A DNA stretch of 20,516 nucleotides from Gammaproteobacteria bacterium. Lineage in GTDB: Bacteria; Pseudomonadota; Gammaproteobacteria; UWMA-0217. The notes beneath the pieces are model-generated. The model ran no database searches and was not told the origin of the DNA. It worked only from the letters and a program-made list of their open reading frames with translations. Below are positions 1 through 7,036 of the stretch, one piece after another (the first letter of the stretch is position 1; each line of letters opens with the position of its first letter). The position numbers and the translations under genes were made by a program. The stretch spans positions 1 through 20,516 of the forward strand of contig JALVPS010000032.1 in NCBI GenBank assembly GCA_027031685.1. Direction: 5' to 3'.

Positions 1-35
1 TCGCGCAGGGCGGCCAGGGGATCGGCGGGTCTCAC
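1..35 (-). CDS. Start of a gene coupled to purK (partial, unidentified)
   Basis: A GTG codon at 35-33 overlaps the purK TGA stop in the form GTGA. The frame stays open to the window edge and encodes VRPADPLAALR. Such overlaps are typical of translational coupling inside an operon, and the same arrangement joins purE to purK just upstream. Eleven residues are too few to identify a family. In several gammaproteobacteria a TsaC/YrdC-type threonylcarbamoyl-AMP synthase follows purK, which would fit, but that is synteny reasoning only. Confidence 0.4.
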   Translation of the reverse strand, partial: MRPADPLAALR

Positions 36-1165
36 GGTCGCAGCCGGTCGAACAGGGCCTCGGCGCGGGCCAGCAGCGGCCCGCTCTCGGGGCCCACGCA
101 GGTGAAGTGGCCCATCTTGCGGCCGGGTCGCGCGGTCCGCTTGCCGTACAGGTGCAGCTTGGTATCGGCGTCGGCCAGCAGGTCCGGCCAGCGCGGCTCG
201 CCGTCCTGCCACAGGTCGCCCAGCAGGTTGATCATGACCGCCGCGCTGTGCTGGGCGTTGCTGCCGAAGGGCAGGCCGCAGACCATGCGCACCTGCTGCT
301 CGAACTGGGAGGTGACGCAGGCGTCCAGGGTCCAGTGGCCGCTGTTGTGGGTGCGCGGGGCGATCTCGTTGACCAGCAGGCGACCGGCGTCATCGACGAA
401 GAACTCCACCGCCATGACGCCCACGAAGTCGAGCGCTTCGGCGCAGCGCTCGGCGGCCTGGCGCGCCGCCTCGGCTAGGGCCGGAGCCACCGGGGCGGGC
501 GCCACGCTGCGGTGCAGGATGCCGCCACGGTGGGCGTTGTCGGTGACCGGGAAGGGCAGCATGGCGCCATCGGCGGTACGCGCCACCACCACCGACAGCT
601 CGCACGCCAGGTCCACCTTCTCCTCCAGCACGCAGGGCACCTCACCCAGTTCCCGGAAGGCCGCCGCCAGCCCGTCGGCCGTGCCCACCGCCAGCTGGCC
701 CTTGCCGTCGTAGCCCAGCTCGGCGCGCTTGAGCAGGGCCGGGAAGCGCACCGCCCGGGCCCGGGCGGCCGCCGCCAGGTCCGCCGCCAACTCGATGACG
801 GCGAAGGGCGCGGTGGCCAACCCCAGGGAGCGGATGAAGCGCTTCTCGCGGATACGGTTCTGGGTGGTGCGCACGGCCGCGGCGTGGGGGCGCACTAGGC
901 ACCAGGCGGCCAGCCGCTCCAGGGTGGCGGCGGGCACGTTCTCGAACTCGGTGGTCACCACGGCGCACTGCCGGCCCAGCTCCTGCAGGGCCGCGTCGTC
1001 GTCGTAGGGGGCCTCGAGGTGTCCGTCGGCGATGCGGCCGGCCGGGCTGTGCGGATCGGGGTCGAGCACCAGCACGCGGTAGCCCAGCTCGTGGGCGGCA
1101 CGGGTGAACAGGCGCCCCAGCTGGCCGCCCCCCAGCATGCCGAGGGTGGCGCCGGGCAGGATCAT
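32..1165 (-). CDS. purK: N5-carboxyaminoimidazole ribonucleotide synthase PurK
   Basis: PurK uses ATP and bicarbonate to convert aminoimidazole ribonucleotide (AIR) to N5-carboxy-AIR, the substrate of PurE, in cytosolic de novo purine synthesis. The 377-residue product has the usual length. It opens with the characteristic glycine-rich LGMLGGGQLGRL, has a central ATP-grasp region (FPALLKRAELGYDGKGQ, then VLEEKVDLACELSVVVAR), and carries the conserved NEIAPRTHNSGHWT segment near residue 265 that forms part of the ATP-grasp active site. The ATG at 1165-1163 overlaps the purE stop as ATGA, so translation is probably coupled. All key motifs look intact. Confidence 0.97.
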   Translation of the reverse strand: MILPGATLGMLGGGQLGRLFTRAAHELGYRVLVLDPDPHSPAGRIADGHLEAPYDDDAALQELGRQCAVVTTEFENVPAATLERLAAWCLVRPHAAAVRTTQNRIREKRFIRSLGLATAPFAVIELAADLAAAARARAVRFPALLKRAELGYDGKGQLAVGTADGLAAAFRELGEVPCVLEEKVDLACELSVVVARTADGAMLPFPVTDNAHRGGILHRSVAPAPVAPALAEAARQAAERCAEALDFVGVMAVEFFVDDAGRLLVNEIAPRTHNSGHWTLDACVTSQFEQQVRMVCGLPFGSNAQHSAAVMINLLGDLWQDGEPRWPDLLADADTKLHLYGKRTARPGRKMGHFTCVGPESGPLLARAEALFDRLRP

Positions 1166-1659
1166 GCGCCTGCGGGCGGCAAGGTCATGGACAGCACCCT
1201 GTCGCGCTGCTGGCGGCGGAAGTCGGCCAGCCGGTCGGCCAGCGCCTCGTCGCCGGTGGCCAGCATGGCGATGGCGAACAGGGCGGCGTTGGCGGCCCCC
1301 GCCTCGCCGATGGCGAAGGTGGCCACCGGCACGCCGCGCGGCATCTGCACGATGGACAGCAGCGAGTCTTTGCCCTGTAGGTAGCGCGACGGCACCGGCA
1401 CGCCCAGCACCGGCACGGTGGTCTTGGCGGCCAGCATGCCCGGCAGGTGGGCCGCGCCGCCGGCGCCGGCGATGATACAGAAGATGTTGCGGTCGGCGGC
1501 GTTCTCGGCGTAGTCGAACAGCTGGTCCGGTGTGCGGTGCGCCGACACGACCAGCGACTCGTAGTCCACCCCGAACTGCTCGAGCATCTCCACGGCGTGT
1601 TTCATGATCGGCCAGTCGCTCTGACTGCCCATCACCACACCCACACGTCGATCGGTCAT
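1162..1659 (-). CDS. purE: N5-carboxyaminoimidazole ribonucleotide mutase PurE (class I)
   Basis: PurE moves the carboxyl group of N5-carboxy-AIR to C4, giving CAIR for the next enzyme, PurC. The 165-residue product begins MTDRRVGVVMGSQSDW, where the GSxSDW phosphate-binding loop is diagnostic. SAHRTP (about residues 42-47) carries the active-site histidine, and GAGGAAHLPGM the second conserved loop. The frame extends upstream to 1710, but those 17 extra residues do not resemble the family, whose members start a few residues before the GSxSD loop, so ATG 1659-1657 is chosen. purE is first in the purE-purK unit. The 110 bases to the divergent psiE-like gene must hold its promoter, but I see no strong consensus there. 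Confidence 0.97.
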   Translation of the reverse strand: MTDRRVGVVMGSQSDWPIMKHAVEMLEQFGVDYESLVVSAHRTPDQLFDYAENAADRNIFCIIAGAGGAAHLPGMLAAKTTVPVLGVPVPSRYLQGKDSLLSIVQMPRGVPVATFAIGEAGAANAALFAIAMLATGDEALADRLADFRRQQRDRVLSMTLPPAGA

Positions 1660-1769
1660 CGTTACAGCCCCACGGGAAAAACGGCCTTTATACCGGCTTG
1701 CCCCGTGCAAGCCAAGAACGGCACGGGTTGCGCGGCCGCCCGGCGCCGCTTTCCTGCTATCATCACGCC

Positions 1770-2186
1770 ATGCCCGAGACTCGTCATCTGCCCCTGCTGC
1801 AACGCGGTCGCCGCCTGCTGGCGACCCTGGAGCTGATCGGCCTGGCCATCATCACCCTGGCCACGCTCATCGCCGGCGCCCAGGAACTGTGGCGCATGGC
1901 GCTGAGCGGCCACGTCAAGCTGGCCGACCTGCTGCTGCTGTTCATCTACCTGGAGGTGCTGGCCATGGTGGCCGTGTACCACCAGTCCGGCGCCCTGCCG
2001 GTGCGCATGCCGCTGTACATCGCCATCATCGCCCTGGCGCGGCACATGATCCTGGACATGAAGGGCATGACGGAGGCCCAGATGCTGGCCACCGCGGGCG
2101 GGGCGCTGATCCTGGCCCTGGCGGTGCTGGTGCTGCGCTTCGGCCATGCGCGCTTTCCGTACGGGGAGGACGCCAGTGACGAGTGA
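1770..2186 (+). CDS. PsiE-family (phosphate-starvation-inducible E) membrane protein
   Basis: The 138-residue protein has about four hydrophobic helices (approximately residues 16-38, 50-71, 79-95 and 105-124) and short charged ends. Its layout and segments such as LADLLLLFIYLEVLAMVAVYH and PLYIAIIALARHMI are typical of the PsiE family, whose biochemical role is unknown. The ATG at 1770 is chosen because the longer frame from 1698 adds a non-family, low-quality leader. No clear Shine-Dalgarno precedes it; TGCTATCAT at 1755-1763 resembles an extended -10 but would leave almost no leader. The 3' end overlaps purC by 11 bases, so the two are very likely co-transcribed. No Pho box was recognised upstream. 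Confidence 0.8.
   Translation: MPETRHLPLLQRGRRLLATLELIGLAIITLATLIAGAQELWRMALSGHVKLADLLLLFIYLEVLAMVAVYHQSGALPVRMPLYIAIIALARHMILDMKGMTEAQMLATAGGALILALAVLVLRFGHARFPYGEDASDE
2163..2170 (+). promoter_or_regulatory. Ribosome binding site that fixes the purC GTG start
   Basis: GGGGAGGA lies inside the last codons of the psiE-like gene and ends five bases before GTG 2176. It supports GTG 2176 over the upstream in-frame ATG at 2146, which has no such site and would add ten residues unlike PurC. Confidence 0.7.
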
Positions 2187-3069
2187 GACCGACACGCGCT
2201 ACGTGCACAGCCTGCCGCTGGTGCACCGCGGCAAGGTGCGCGAGAACTACGCGGTGGACGAGCGCCACCTGCTCATCGTGGCCACCGACCGCATCTCGGC
2301 CTTCGACGTGGTGCTGCCCACGCCCATCCCGGGCAAGGGCGAGATCCTCACCCGCATGTCCAACTTCTGGTTCGAGCGCACGCGGCACATCGTGCCCAAC
2401 CACCTGGCCACCGACCTGACCCTGGCCGAGGCCCTGCCCGACCCCGCCGAGCGGGCCCACGTAGCCAACCGGGCGGTGGTGGTCAAGCGGCTGCGGCCGC
2501 TGCCGGTGGAGGCCATCGTGCGCGGCTACCTGATCGGCTCCGGGTGGAAGGACTATCAGCGCAGCGGCCAGGTGTGCGGCATCGCCCTGCCGCCCGGGCT
2601 GCGCCTGGCCGACCGCCTGCCGGAGCCCATTTTCACCCCCTCCACCAAGGCTGCCGTGGGCGAGCACGACGAGAACATCGACTTCGCGCGCACCGAGGCC
2701 CTGCTGGGCGAGGCGCTGGCCACCCGGGTGCGCGACATCAGCCTGCGCATCTACCGCGAGGCGGCCGAGTACGCCCTGGCGCGGGGCATCATCATCGCCG
2801 ACACCAAGTTCGAGTTCGGCCTGGACGAGGCTGGCACCCTGCACCTCATCGACGAGGTGCTCACCCCCGACTCGTCCCGCTTCTGGCCAGCCGAGACCTG
2901 GCGGTCGGGCAGCTCCCCGCCGTCCTTCGACAAGCAGTTCGTGCGGGACTGGCTGGAGCAGAGCGGCTGGGACAAGCGCCCGCCGGCCCCCGAGCTGCCG
3001 CCGGACATCGTGGCGCAGACCGCCGCCCGCTACCGCGAGGCCTGGCAGCGCCTCACCGGCGGCGCTTGA
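2176..3069 (+). CDS. purC: Phosphoribosylaminoimidazole-succinocarboxamide synthase PurC
   Basis: PurC condenses CAIR (made by PurE) with aspartate and ATP to give SAICAR. The 297-residue product matches the longer PurC type. Visible motifs in order are GKVRENYAV near the N-terminus (nucleotide-binding loop), ATDRISAFDVVLPTPIPGKG, VEAIVRGYLIGSGWKDYQ, DTKFEFGLD and IDEVLTPDSSRFWPAE. The GTG start is set by a strong ribosome site at 2163-2170 and overlaps the psiE-like gene by 11 bases. It diverges from purE-purK, so the middle purine steps are grouped here on both strands. Motifs appear intact. Confidence 0.96.
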   Translation: MTSETDTRYVHSLPLVHRGKVRENYAVDERHLLIVATDRISAFDVVLPTPIPGKGEILTRMSNFWFERTRHIVPNHLATDLTLAEALPDPAERAHVANRAVVVKRLRPLPVEAIVRGYLIGSGWKDYQRSGQVCGIALPPGLRLADRLPEPIFTPSTKAAVGEHDENIDFARTEALLGEALATRVRDISLRIYREAAEYALARGIIIADTKFEFGLDEAGTLHLIDEVLTPDSSRFWPAETWRSGSSPPSFDKQFVRDWLEQSGWDKRPPAPELPPDIVAQTAARYREAWQRLTGGA

Positions 3070-3125
3070 AAACGCGCCCGCCGTCCCCATCCCCCGATTT
3101 CCGTCACACCCAAAGGAGGCACCCC

Positions 3126-3746
3126 ATGTTCAAACCGCTCCCCGTCGTCATGGCCGGCCTGCTCGCCCTGGCCGGCTGCGAATCCGGCTCGCAGCCGGAC
3201 GGTCAGGCCGGCGCAAGGGACGCCGCCCCCGCCGTGCCGCCCGAGGTGGTCCAGCAGAAGGTGCAGGCCGCGCGCGGCGCCATCAAGGACTTCGCCGGTG
3301 CCCTCAAGGGCGAGCTGAAGGCGGCCCTCAAGAGCGGCGGCCCGGCCAAGGCCATCGAGGTCTGCCACACCCGGGCGCCGGAGATCACCGCCCAGGTGGC
3401 CATGGAGCAAGGCATGATGTTGCGGCGCGTGAGCCTGAAGAACCGCAACCCCAACAACGCCGCCCGCGGCTGGGTCAAAGAGGTCCTCGAGGACTTCGAG
3501 CAGAAGAAGGCGGCCGGCGCCGACCCGAAGACGCTGGAGTTCCAGCAGGTGGTCAGCGAGGATGGCAAGCCCGTGCTGCGCTACGTGAAGGCCATCCCCA
3601 CCCAGAAGCTGTGCCTGACCTGTCACGGCAGCGACCTGCCGGAGGACGTGGCCGCCAAGCTCAAGGCGCTCTACCCCGAGGACAAGGCCACCGGCTTCAA
3701 GGTGGGCGACATCCGCGGCGCCTTCGTGGTGGAGGCGCCCCTCTGA
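3126..3746 (+). CDS. Haem-binding DUF3365 (Tll0287-like) lipoprotein
   Basis: The 206-residue protein starts with a lipoprotein signal (MFKPLPVVMAGLLALAGC, lipobox LAGC, acylated Cys18), so it should be exported and membrane-anchored. A Pro/Ala-rich linker leads to a DUF3365/Tll0287-like domain: an EVCHTRAPEIT segment at about 78-88, VSLKNRNPNN at 102-111, and a c-type haem attachment site CLTCH at 163-167. This domain has a PAS-like fold and is known in proposed redox or gas sensors; here it stands alone. A textbook Shine-Dalgarno AAAGGAGG at 3112-3119 precedes the ATG by six bases, and an intrinsic terminator follows. The redox-type regulator gene lies next downstream, which hints at a sensing or respiratory role. 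Electron transfer is the alternative. Confidence 0.85.
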   Translation: MFKPLPVVMAGLLALAGCESGSQPDGQAGARDAAPAVPPEVVQQKVQAARGAIKDFAGALKGELKAALKSGGPAKAIEVCHTRAPEITAQVAMEQGMMLRRVSLKNRNPNNAARGWVKEVLEDFEQKKAAGADPKTLEFQQVVSEDGKPVLRYVKAIPTQKLCLTCHGSDLPEDVAAKLKALYPEDKATGFKVGDIRGAFVVEAPL

Positions 3747-3780
3747 GGGGCGCCGCCTGGTCGTTTCCGCCTATCCAGAA

Positions 3781-3810
3781 CCCCGGCGCCAATCGGCGCG
3801 GGGTTTCTTG
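3781..3810 (+). terminator. Intrinsic terminator after the haem lipoprotein gene
   Basis: CCCCGGCGCC pairs with GGCGCGGGG around an AATC loop: nine base pairs with one bulged G. TTTCTTG follows immediately. It sits 34 bases after the lipoprotein stop and before the regulator gene, so it separates the two transcripts. Confidence 0.8.
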
Positions 3811-3865
3811 ATCTCGCCGGGCGCCACTAGCTACCCTGCCCGCACACCCTCCGCCGCCCATCCTC

Positions 3866-4576
3866 ATGTCCAAGATCGTCGGAAAAGGTGAATGCCGCTC
3901 CTGCCCGATGCGCCATCTGAGCATCTTTGCCGAGCTGCCCGAGGCGCGCCTGGACAATCTGCACTTTCGCACCTCCGTGCTCACCTACCGTCCCGGCGAG
4001 ACCATCTATTATCAGGGTGACCGCTCCGAGGCCGCCTACACGTTGCGCCGCGGCCTGGTGAAGCTGACCAAGATGCTCCCCAATGGGCGCACCCAGATCA
4101 CCCAGGTGCTGCGCACCGGCGACCTGTTCGGCTGGGACGGCTTCGCCGAGCTGGCCTACAACCACAATGCCGTGGCCATCACCGAGGTGGAGGTATGCCG
4201 CCTGCCCGTGCGCGAGCTGGACGCCCTGCGCTACGAGGACCGCGTCGTGGACCGCGCCATCTTGCGCCGCTGGGTGAAAAGCCTGCGCGAATCGGAGGAC
4301 ATGATGCTGGAGCTGGGCGCCAAAAAGGCCGCCGAGCGGCTGGCCAGCTTCCTGCTCGACTGGTGGGAGAACGCCCCCGACCGCGACGAAGAGGGCGTGC
4401 CCCTACCCCTGTCGCGCACCGAGATCGGCGAGCTGTTGGGCCTGACCATCGAGACGGTCAGCCGCTTCCTGTCCGACTGGCGCAAGAGCGGTTTCATCTC
4501 GGAGAAGGGCCACAAGTTGCGCATCCTCGACCCCGAGGGGCTCAAGAAGCGCGCCTGCAGCAGCGGCGTGTGCTGA
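3866..4576 (+). CDS. Crp/Fnr-family transcriptional regulator with an FNR-type recognition helix
   Basis: The 236-residue protein has a cyclic-nucleotide-binding-type beta-roll (about 20-115), a dimerisation helix (about 125-165) and a C-terminal winged helix (about 180-222). The recognition helix has ETVSR (Glu196, Ser199, Arg200), the E--SR signature by which FNR/ANR proteins read TTGAT half-sites. Cysteines are at 10, 13, 111, 231 and 236. C10-x2-C13 and C111 match three of the four Fe-S ligands of E. coli FNR, but the position of the fourth (FNR Cys29) is Ser19. No Shine-Dalgarno precedes ATG 3866. The start is kept because the CxxC stretch is family-like. The gene lies between two haem-lipoprotein genes and near an FNR-type box at 5175-5188. 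Expected role: an oxygen- or NO-responsive regulator; the cluster type is uncertain. Confidence 0.88.
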   Translation: MSKIVGKGECRSCPMRHLSIFAELPEARLDNLHFRTSVLTYRPGETIYYQGDRSEAAYTLRRGLVKLTKMLPNGRTQITQVLRTGDLFGWDGFAELAYNHNAVAITEVEVCRLPVRELDALRYEDRVVDRAILRRWVKSLRESEDMMLELGAKKAAERLASFLLDWWENAPDRDEEGVPLPLSRTEIGELLGLTIETVSRFLSDWRKSGFISEKGHKLRILDPEGLKKRACSSGVC

Positions 4577-4646
4577 AGGGCACGCGCCGGCGCCCCGCCA
4601 GACACGGTCACGGCGGGCGATCCAATGAAGGTGGGGAAGCGGGAAG

Positions 4647-4672
4647 CCGCCCCGCCCGGGCGGACGGGGCGG
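4647..4672. repeat. GC-rich inverted repeat between convergent genes
   Basis: CCGCCCCG (4647-4654) and CGGGGCGG (4665-4672) are perfect 8-base arms around a 10-base loop, between the stops of the regulator gene and the cytochrome lipoprotein gene. It could end transcription from either side, but neither strand has a clear T-run after it, so a terminator call is weak. Confidence 0.4.
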
Positions 4673-4682
4673 ACGGCAGGGC

Positions 4683-5096
4683 TCAGTTGTCCTTGGCGCC
4701 CTGGGCCACCCACTCGTGCAGGGTCTTGATGTCCTGCTCCGGCAGGCCGGTCTTGGAGCCGTGGGGCATGCGCAGGGAAGGGTCGGCGCGGCCCTCCACC
4801 AGCATGTTGAGGGTGCTGCCGGTGGGATCGCCGGGCACGATGATGGGGCCGAACTTGGTGCCCTTCATGAGGTTCTCGTAGCTGATCTCGTCCGGGTTCT
4901 CTGGGGAGGACATCATCAGGCCGCTCTTGACGTGCCCCTCGCCGCCCGGCTTGTGGCAGGCCAGACAATTCTTCTTGAGAATGGGTGCCACATCGTTCTT
5001 GAAGCTGACGACCTTGGCGGCCTCCTTCTCTTCCTTCGCGCATCCTGCCAGGCCCAGGGCCAGGGCCACACCGACTGCCAATACGACTGGTTTCAT
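4683..5096 (-). CDS. Small c-type cytochrome lipoprotein
   Basis: The 137-residue protein has a lipoprotein signal (lipobox LAGC, Cys19), a charged linker, and one haem c site CLACH at 44-48 in the context DVAPILKKNCLACHKPGG. The later LRMPHG gives a probable distal ligand Met110, and LPEQDIKTLHEWVAQGA forms the C-terminal helix usual in these domains. The layout resembles the small PSCyt1-like cytochrome c domains. It should carry electrons in the periplasm while anchored to a membrane; its partner is not evident. GGAG lies 11 bases before the ATG. A possible extended -10 at 5137-5145 and an FNR-type box at 5175-5188 lie upstream, suggesting oxygen-linked control. Confidence 0.87.
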   Translation of the reverse strand: MKPVVLAVGVALALGLAGCAKEEKEAAKVVSFKNDVAPILKKNCLACHKPGGEGHVKSGLMMSSPENPDEISYENLMKGTKFGPIIVPGDPTGSTLNMLVEGRADPSLRMPHGSKTGLPEQDIKTLHEWVAQGAKDN

Positions 5097-5136
5097 GATT
5101 TGTGGTTCTCCAGATCAGGGTTTATTAGTTGTTTTG

Positions 5137-5145
5137 AATATAACA
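5137..5145 (-). promoter_or_regulatory. Candidate extended -10 for the cytochrome lipoprotein gene
   Basis: On the minus strand TGTTATATT matches the extended -10 pattern TGnTATAAT with one mismatch, in an AT-rich patch that stands out in this GC-rich window. Transcription would start near 5130, about 34 bases before the ATG. The FNR-type box centre would then lie near -51, which is not a standard activating position. Confidence 0.45.
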
Positions 5146-5174
5146 AAACCCGTGCAGGAACCCCAGCGCGCCGT

Positions 5175-5188
5175 TTGATCCGCGTCAA
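5175..5188. promoter_or_regulatory. FNR/ANR-type binding site
   Basis: TTGATCCGCGTCAA matches the FNR/ANR consensus TTGAT-N4-ATCAA at nine of ten defined bases. It lies in the 175-base divergent region between the cytochrome lipoprotein gene and mtnA. It is about 63 bases upstream of the predicted mtnA start of transcription, near the class I spacing, and about 51 from that of the cytochrome gene. The regulator encoded at 3866-4576 has the matching E--SR recognition helix. Confidence 0.65.
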
Positions 5189-5208
5189 CGGCGTGGCGGA
5201 CGGGACGC

Positions 5209-5238
5209 TTGTTGGCGCGCCGCCAGCTTGGCTATATG
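5209..5238 (+). promoter_or_regulatory. Candidate sigma-70 promoter of mtnA
   Basis: TTGTTG (5209-5214) and TATATG (5233-5238) are separated by 18 bases and would start transcription near 5245, giving a leader of about 27 bases. Each hexamer matches consensus at four positions, so the call is moderate. Confidence 0.4.
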
Positions 5239-5271
5239 CTCGCGCCACGCCCTCCCACCCTGGAGCATCCC

Positions 5272-6363
5272 ATGCAGATCCACGGCCGCGCCTATCGCTC
5301 CATCTGGCTGGCGGAGGACGGCTGGCGGGTGCAGGTCATCGACCAGACGCGCCTGCCGCACGAGTTCCGCATCGCCACCCTCGACTCGGTGCAGGCCGCC
5401 GCGCAGGCCATCCGCGACATGTGGGTGCGCGGCGCGCCGCTCATCGGCGCCACCGCCGCCTACGGGCTGTGCCTGGCGCTGCGCCAGGACTCCGGCGACG
5501 CCAGCCTGGCGGCGGCCGCCCGCCTGCTGCTGGACACCCGTCCCACGGCCATCAACCTGCGCTGGGCGGTGGAGCGCCTGCAGCGCGTGGTGGCCCCGCT
5601 GCCGCCGGCCGAGCGCGCGGCGGCCGCCTACGCCGAGGCGGCCCGCCTGTGCGACGAGGACGTGGCCACCAACGCCGCCATCGGCGAGCACGGCCTGGCC
5701 GTGCTGCGCGAGCGCTGGCGTGAACTGGGCGGCGAGCGGCCGCTACGCATCCTCACCCACTGCAACGCCGGCTGGCTGGCCACGGTGGACTGGGGCACGG
5801 CCCTGGCGCCCATCTACAAGGCCCACGACGGCGGCCTGCCGGTGATGGTGTGGGTGGACGAGACGCGCCCGCGCAACCAGGGGGCGGCGCTCACCGCCTG
5901 GGAGCTGGGCGCGCACGGCGTACCACACCAGGTGGTGGCCGACAACGCCGGCGGCCTGCTCATGCAGCGCGGCGAGGTGGACCTGTGCATCGTCGGCACC
6001 GACCGCACCACCCGCTGCGGCGACGTGTGCAACAAGATCGGCACCTATCTCAAGGCGCTGGCGGCGCGGGCCCATGACGTGCCCTTCTACGTGGCCCTGC
6101 CGGGCAGCACCATCGACTGGACGCTGTGCGCCGGGGCCGACATTCCCATCGAGGAGCGCAGCCCGCGCGAGGTGACCCACATCCACGGCAAGAACCCGCA
6201 AGGCCGCATCACCGAGGTGCAGCTCACGCCCGACGGCAGCCCGGCCCGCAACCCGGCCTTCGACGTCACCCCGGCGGCCTTGGTGAGCGGCCTGATCACC
6301 GAGCGCGGCGTGTGCCCGGCCAGCGAGGCCGGCCTGCGCGGCCTGTACCCGGAGGCGACGTGA
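5272..6363 (+). CDS. mtnA: Methylthioribose-1-phosphate isomerase MtnA
   Basis: MtnA isomerises 5-methylthioribose 1-phosphate to methylthioribulose 1-phosphate in the recycling of methylthioadenosine; the family also acts on 5-deoxyribose 1-phosphate. The 363-residue product has the normal length. Visible motifs are WVRGAPLIGATAAYGL near residues 46-61, LTHCNAGWLAT containing the catalytic cysteine, and GTDRTTRCGDVCNKIGTY with the catalytic aspartate. The frame begins upstream at 5209, but ATG 5272 follows TGGAG (5261-5265) at a good spacing and gives the family-typical start MQIHGRAYRSIW. The last base before the stop begins the GTG of the downstream aldolase, so the pair is translationally coupled. 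No kinase, phosphorylase or nucleosidase of the pathway is in the window. Confidence 0.95.
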   Translation: MQIHGRAYRSIWLAEDGWRVQVIDQTRLPHEFRIATLDSVQAAAQAIRDMWVRGAPLIGATAAYGLCLALRQDSGDASLAAAARLLLDTRPTAINLRWAVERLQRVVAPLPPAERAAAAYAEAARLCDEDVATNAAIGEHGLAVLRERWRELGGERPLRILTHCNAGWLATVDWGTALAPIYKAHDGGLPVMVWVDETRPRNQGAALTAWELGAHGVPHQVVADNAGGLLMQRGEVDLCIVGTDRTTRCGDVCNKIGTYLKALAARAHDVPFYVALPGSTIDWTLCAGADIPIEERSPREVTHIHGKNPQGRITEVQLTPDGSPARNPAFDVTPAALVSGLITERGVCPASEAGLRGLYPEAT

Positions 6364-7007
6364 GCGGCGTGCCGGCCGAGCTGCGCGCCGCCCTGCTGGA
6401 CACGGCCCGCGCCATGAACGCCAGCGGCCTCAACCAGGGCAGCGCCGGCAACCTGAGCGTGCGCCTGGCGGACGGCTTTCTCATCACCCCCTCGGGCATG
6501 GACTACGCCGACTGCACACCGGACGACATGGTGCCGGTGGCCATGGACGGCACGCCGCGCGGCGCGCGCCGCCCGTCCAGCGAGTGGCGCTTCCACCGCG
6601 ACGTGTACCGCGCCCGGCCGGAGGTGCGGGCCGTGCTGCACGCCCATCCCCCGTGGTGCACCACCCTGGCCTGCCTGCGCCGCGACATCCCGCCCTTCCA
6701 CTACATGGTGGCCGTGGCCGGCGGCGACTCCATCCGCTGCGCCGACTACGCCCGCTTCGGCACCCAGGCCCTGTCCGACCACGTGCTCACCGCCCTGCGC
6801 GGGCGGCGCGCCTGCCTCATGGCCAACCACGGCCTGCTGTGCGTGGGCGGCGGCCTGGACGAGGTGCTGCACCTGGCACGCGAGGTGGAGCAGCTGGCGC
6901 GCTGGTACGGCCAGGCGCTGGCCATCGGCGAGCCGGCGCTGCTGGACGAGGGGCAGATGGCCGAGGTGCTGGCCGCCTTCGCCGACTACGGCCAGCCGAC
7001 GCGCTGA
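6360..7007 (+). CDS. FucA-like class II aldolase, probable methylthioribulose-1-phosphate/5-deoxyribulose-1-phosphate aldolase
   Basis: The 215-residue protein follows E. coli L-fuculose-1-phosphate aldolase closely, including its length. It has LNQGSAGNLSVR (phosphate loop), ITPSGMDY, PSSEWRFH with the catalytic glutamate, VLHAHPPW with two zinc-binding histidines, FHYMVAVAGGDSIRCADYARFGT, and ANHGLL with the third. It shows none of the features typical of MtnB dehydratase. The GTG start overlaps the mtnA stop (GTGA), and no fucose genes are present. MtnA paired with such an aldolase is the signature of the DHAP shunt, in which the sugar phosphate is split into dihydroxyacetone phosphate and 2-methylthioacetaldehyde or acetaldehyde. 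The family call is secure; the substrate is inferred from the neighbour. Confidence 0.88.
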   Translation: MSGVPAELRAALLDTARAMNASGLNQGSAGNLSVRLADGFLITPSGMDYADCTPDDMVPVAMDGTPRGARRPSSEWRFHRDVYRARPEVRAVLHAHPPWCTTLACLRRDIPPFHYMVAVAGGDSIRCADYARFGTQALSDHVLTALRGRRACLMANHGLLCVGGGLDEVLHLAREVEQLARWYGQALAIGEPALLDEGQMAEVLAAFADYGQPTR

Positions 7008-7036
7008 GGGCGCGGCCGGGCCGGAGCGGCGGCTCA

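Noticed and set aside
3807..3820. TTGAT half-site upstream of the Fnr-type regulator as an autoregulatory box
   Set aside because: The second half (CCGGG) does not match ATCAA, and the TTGAT overlaps the T-run of the terminator.
6360..7007. MtnB (methylthioribulose-1-phosphate dehydratase) as the identity of the aldolase
   Set aside because: MtnB is in the same superfamily, but this protein follows FucA in length and in PSSEWRFH, HAHPPW and YARFGT motifs, so the aldolase branch fits better.
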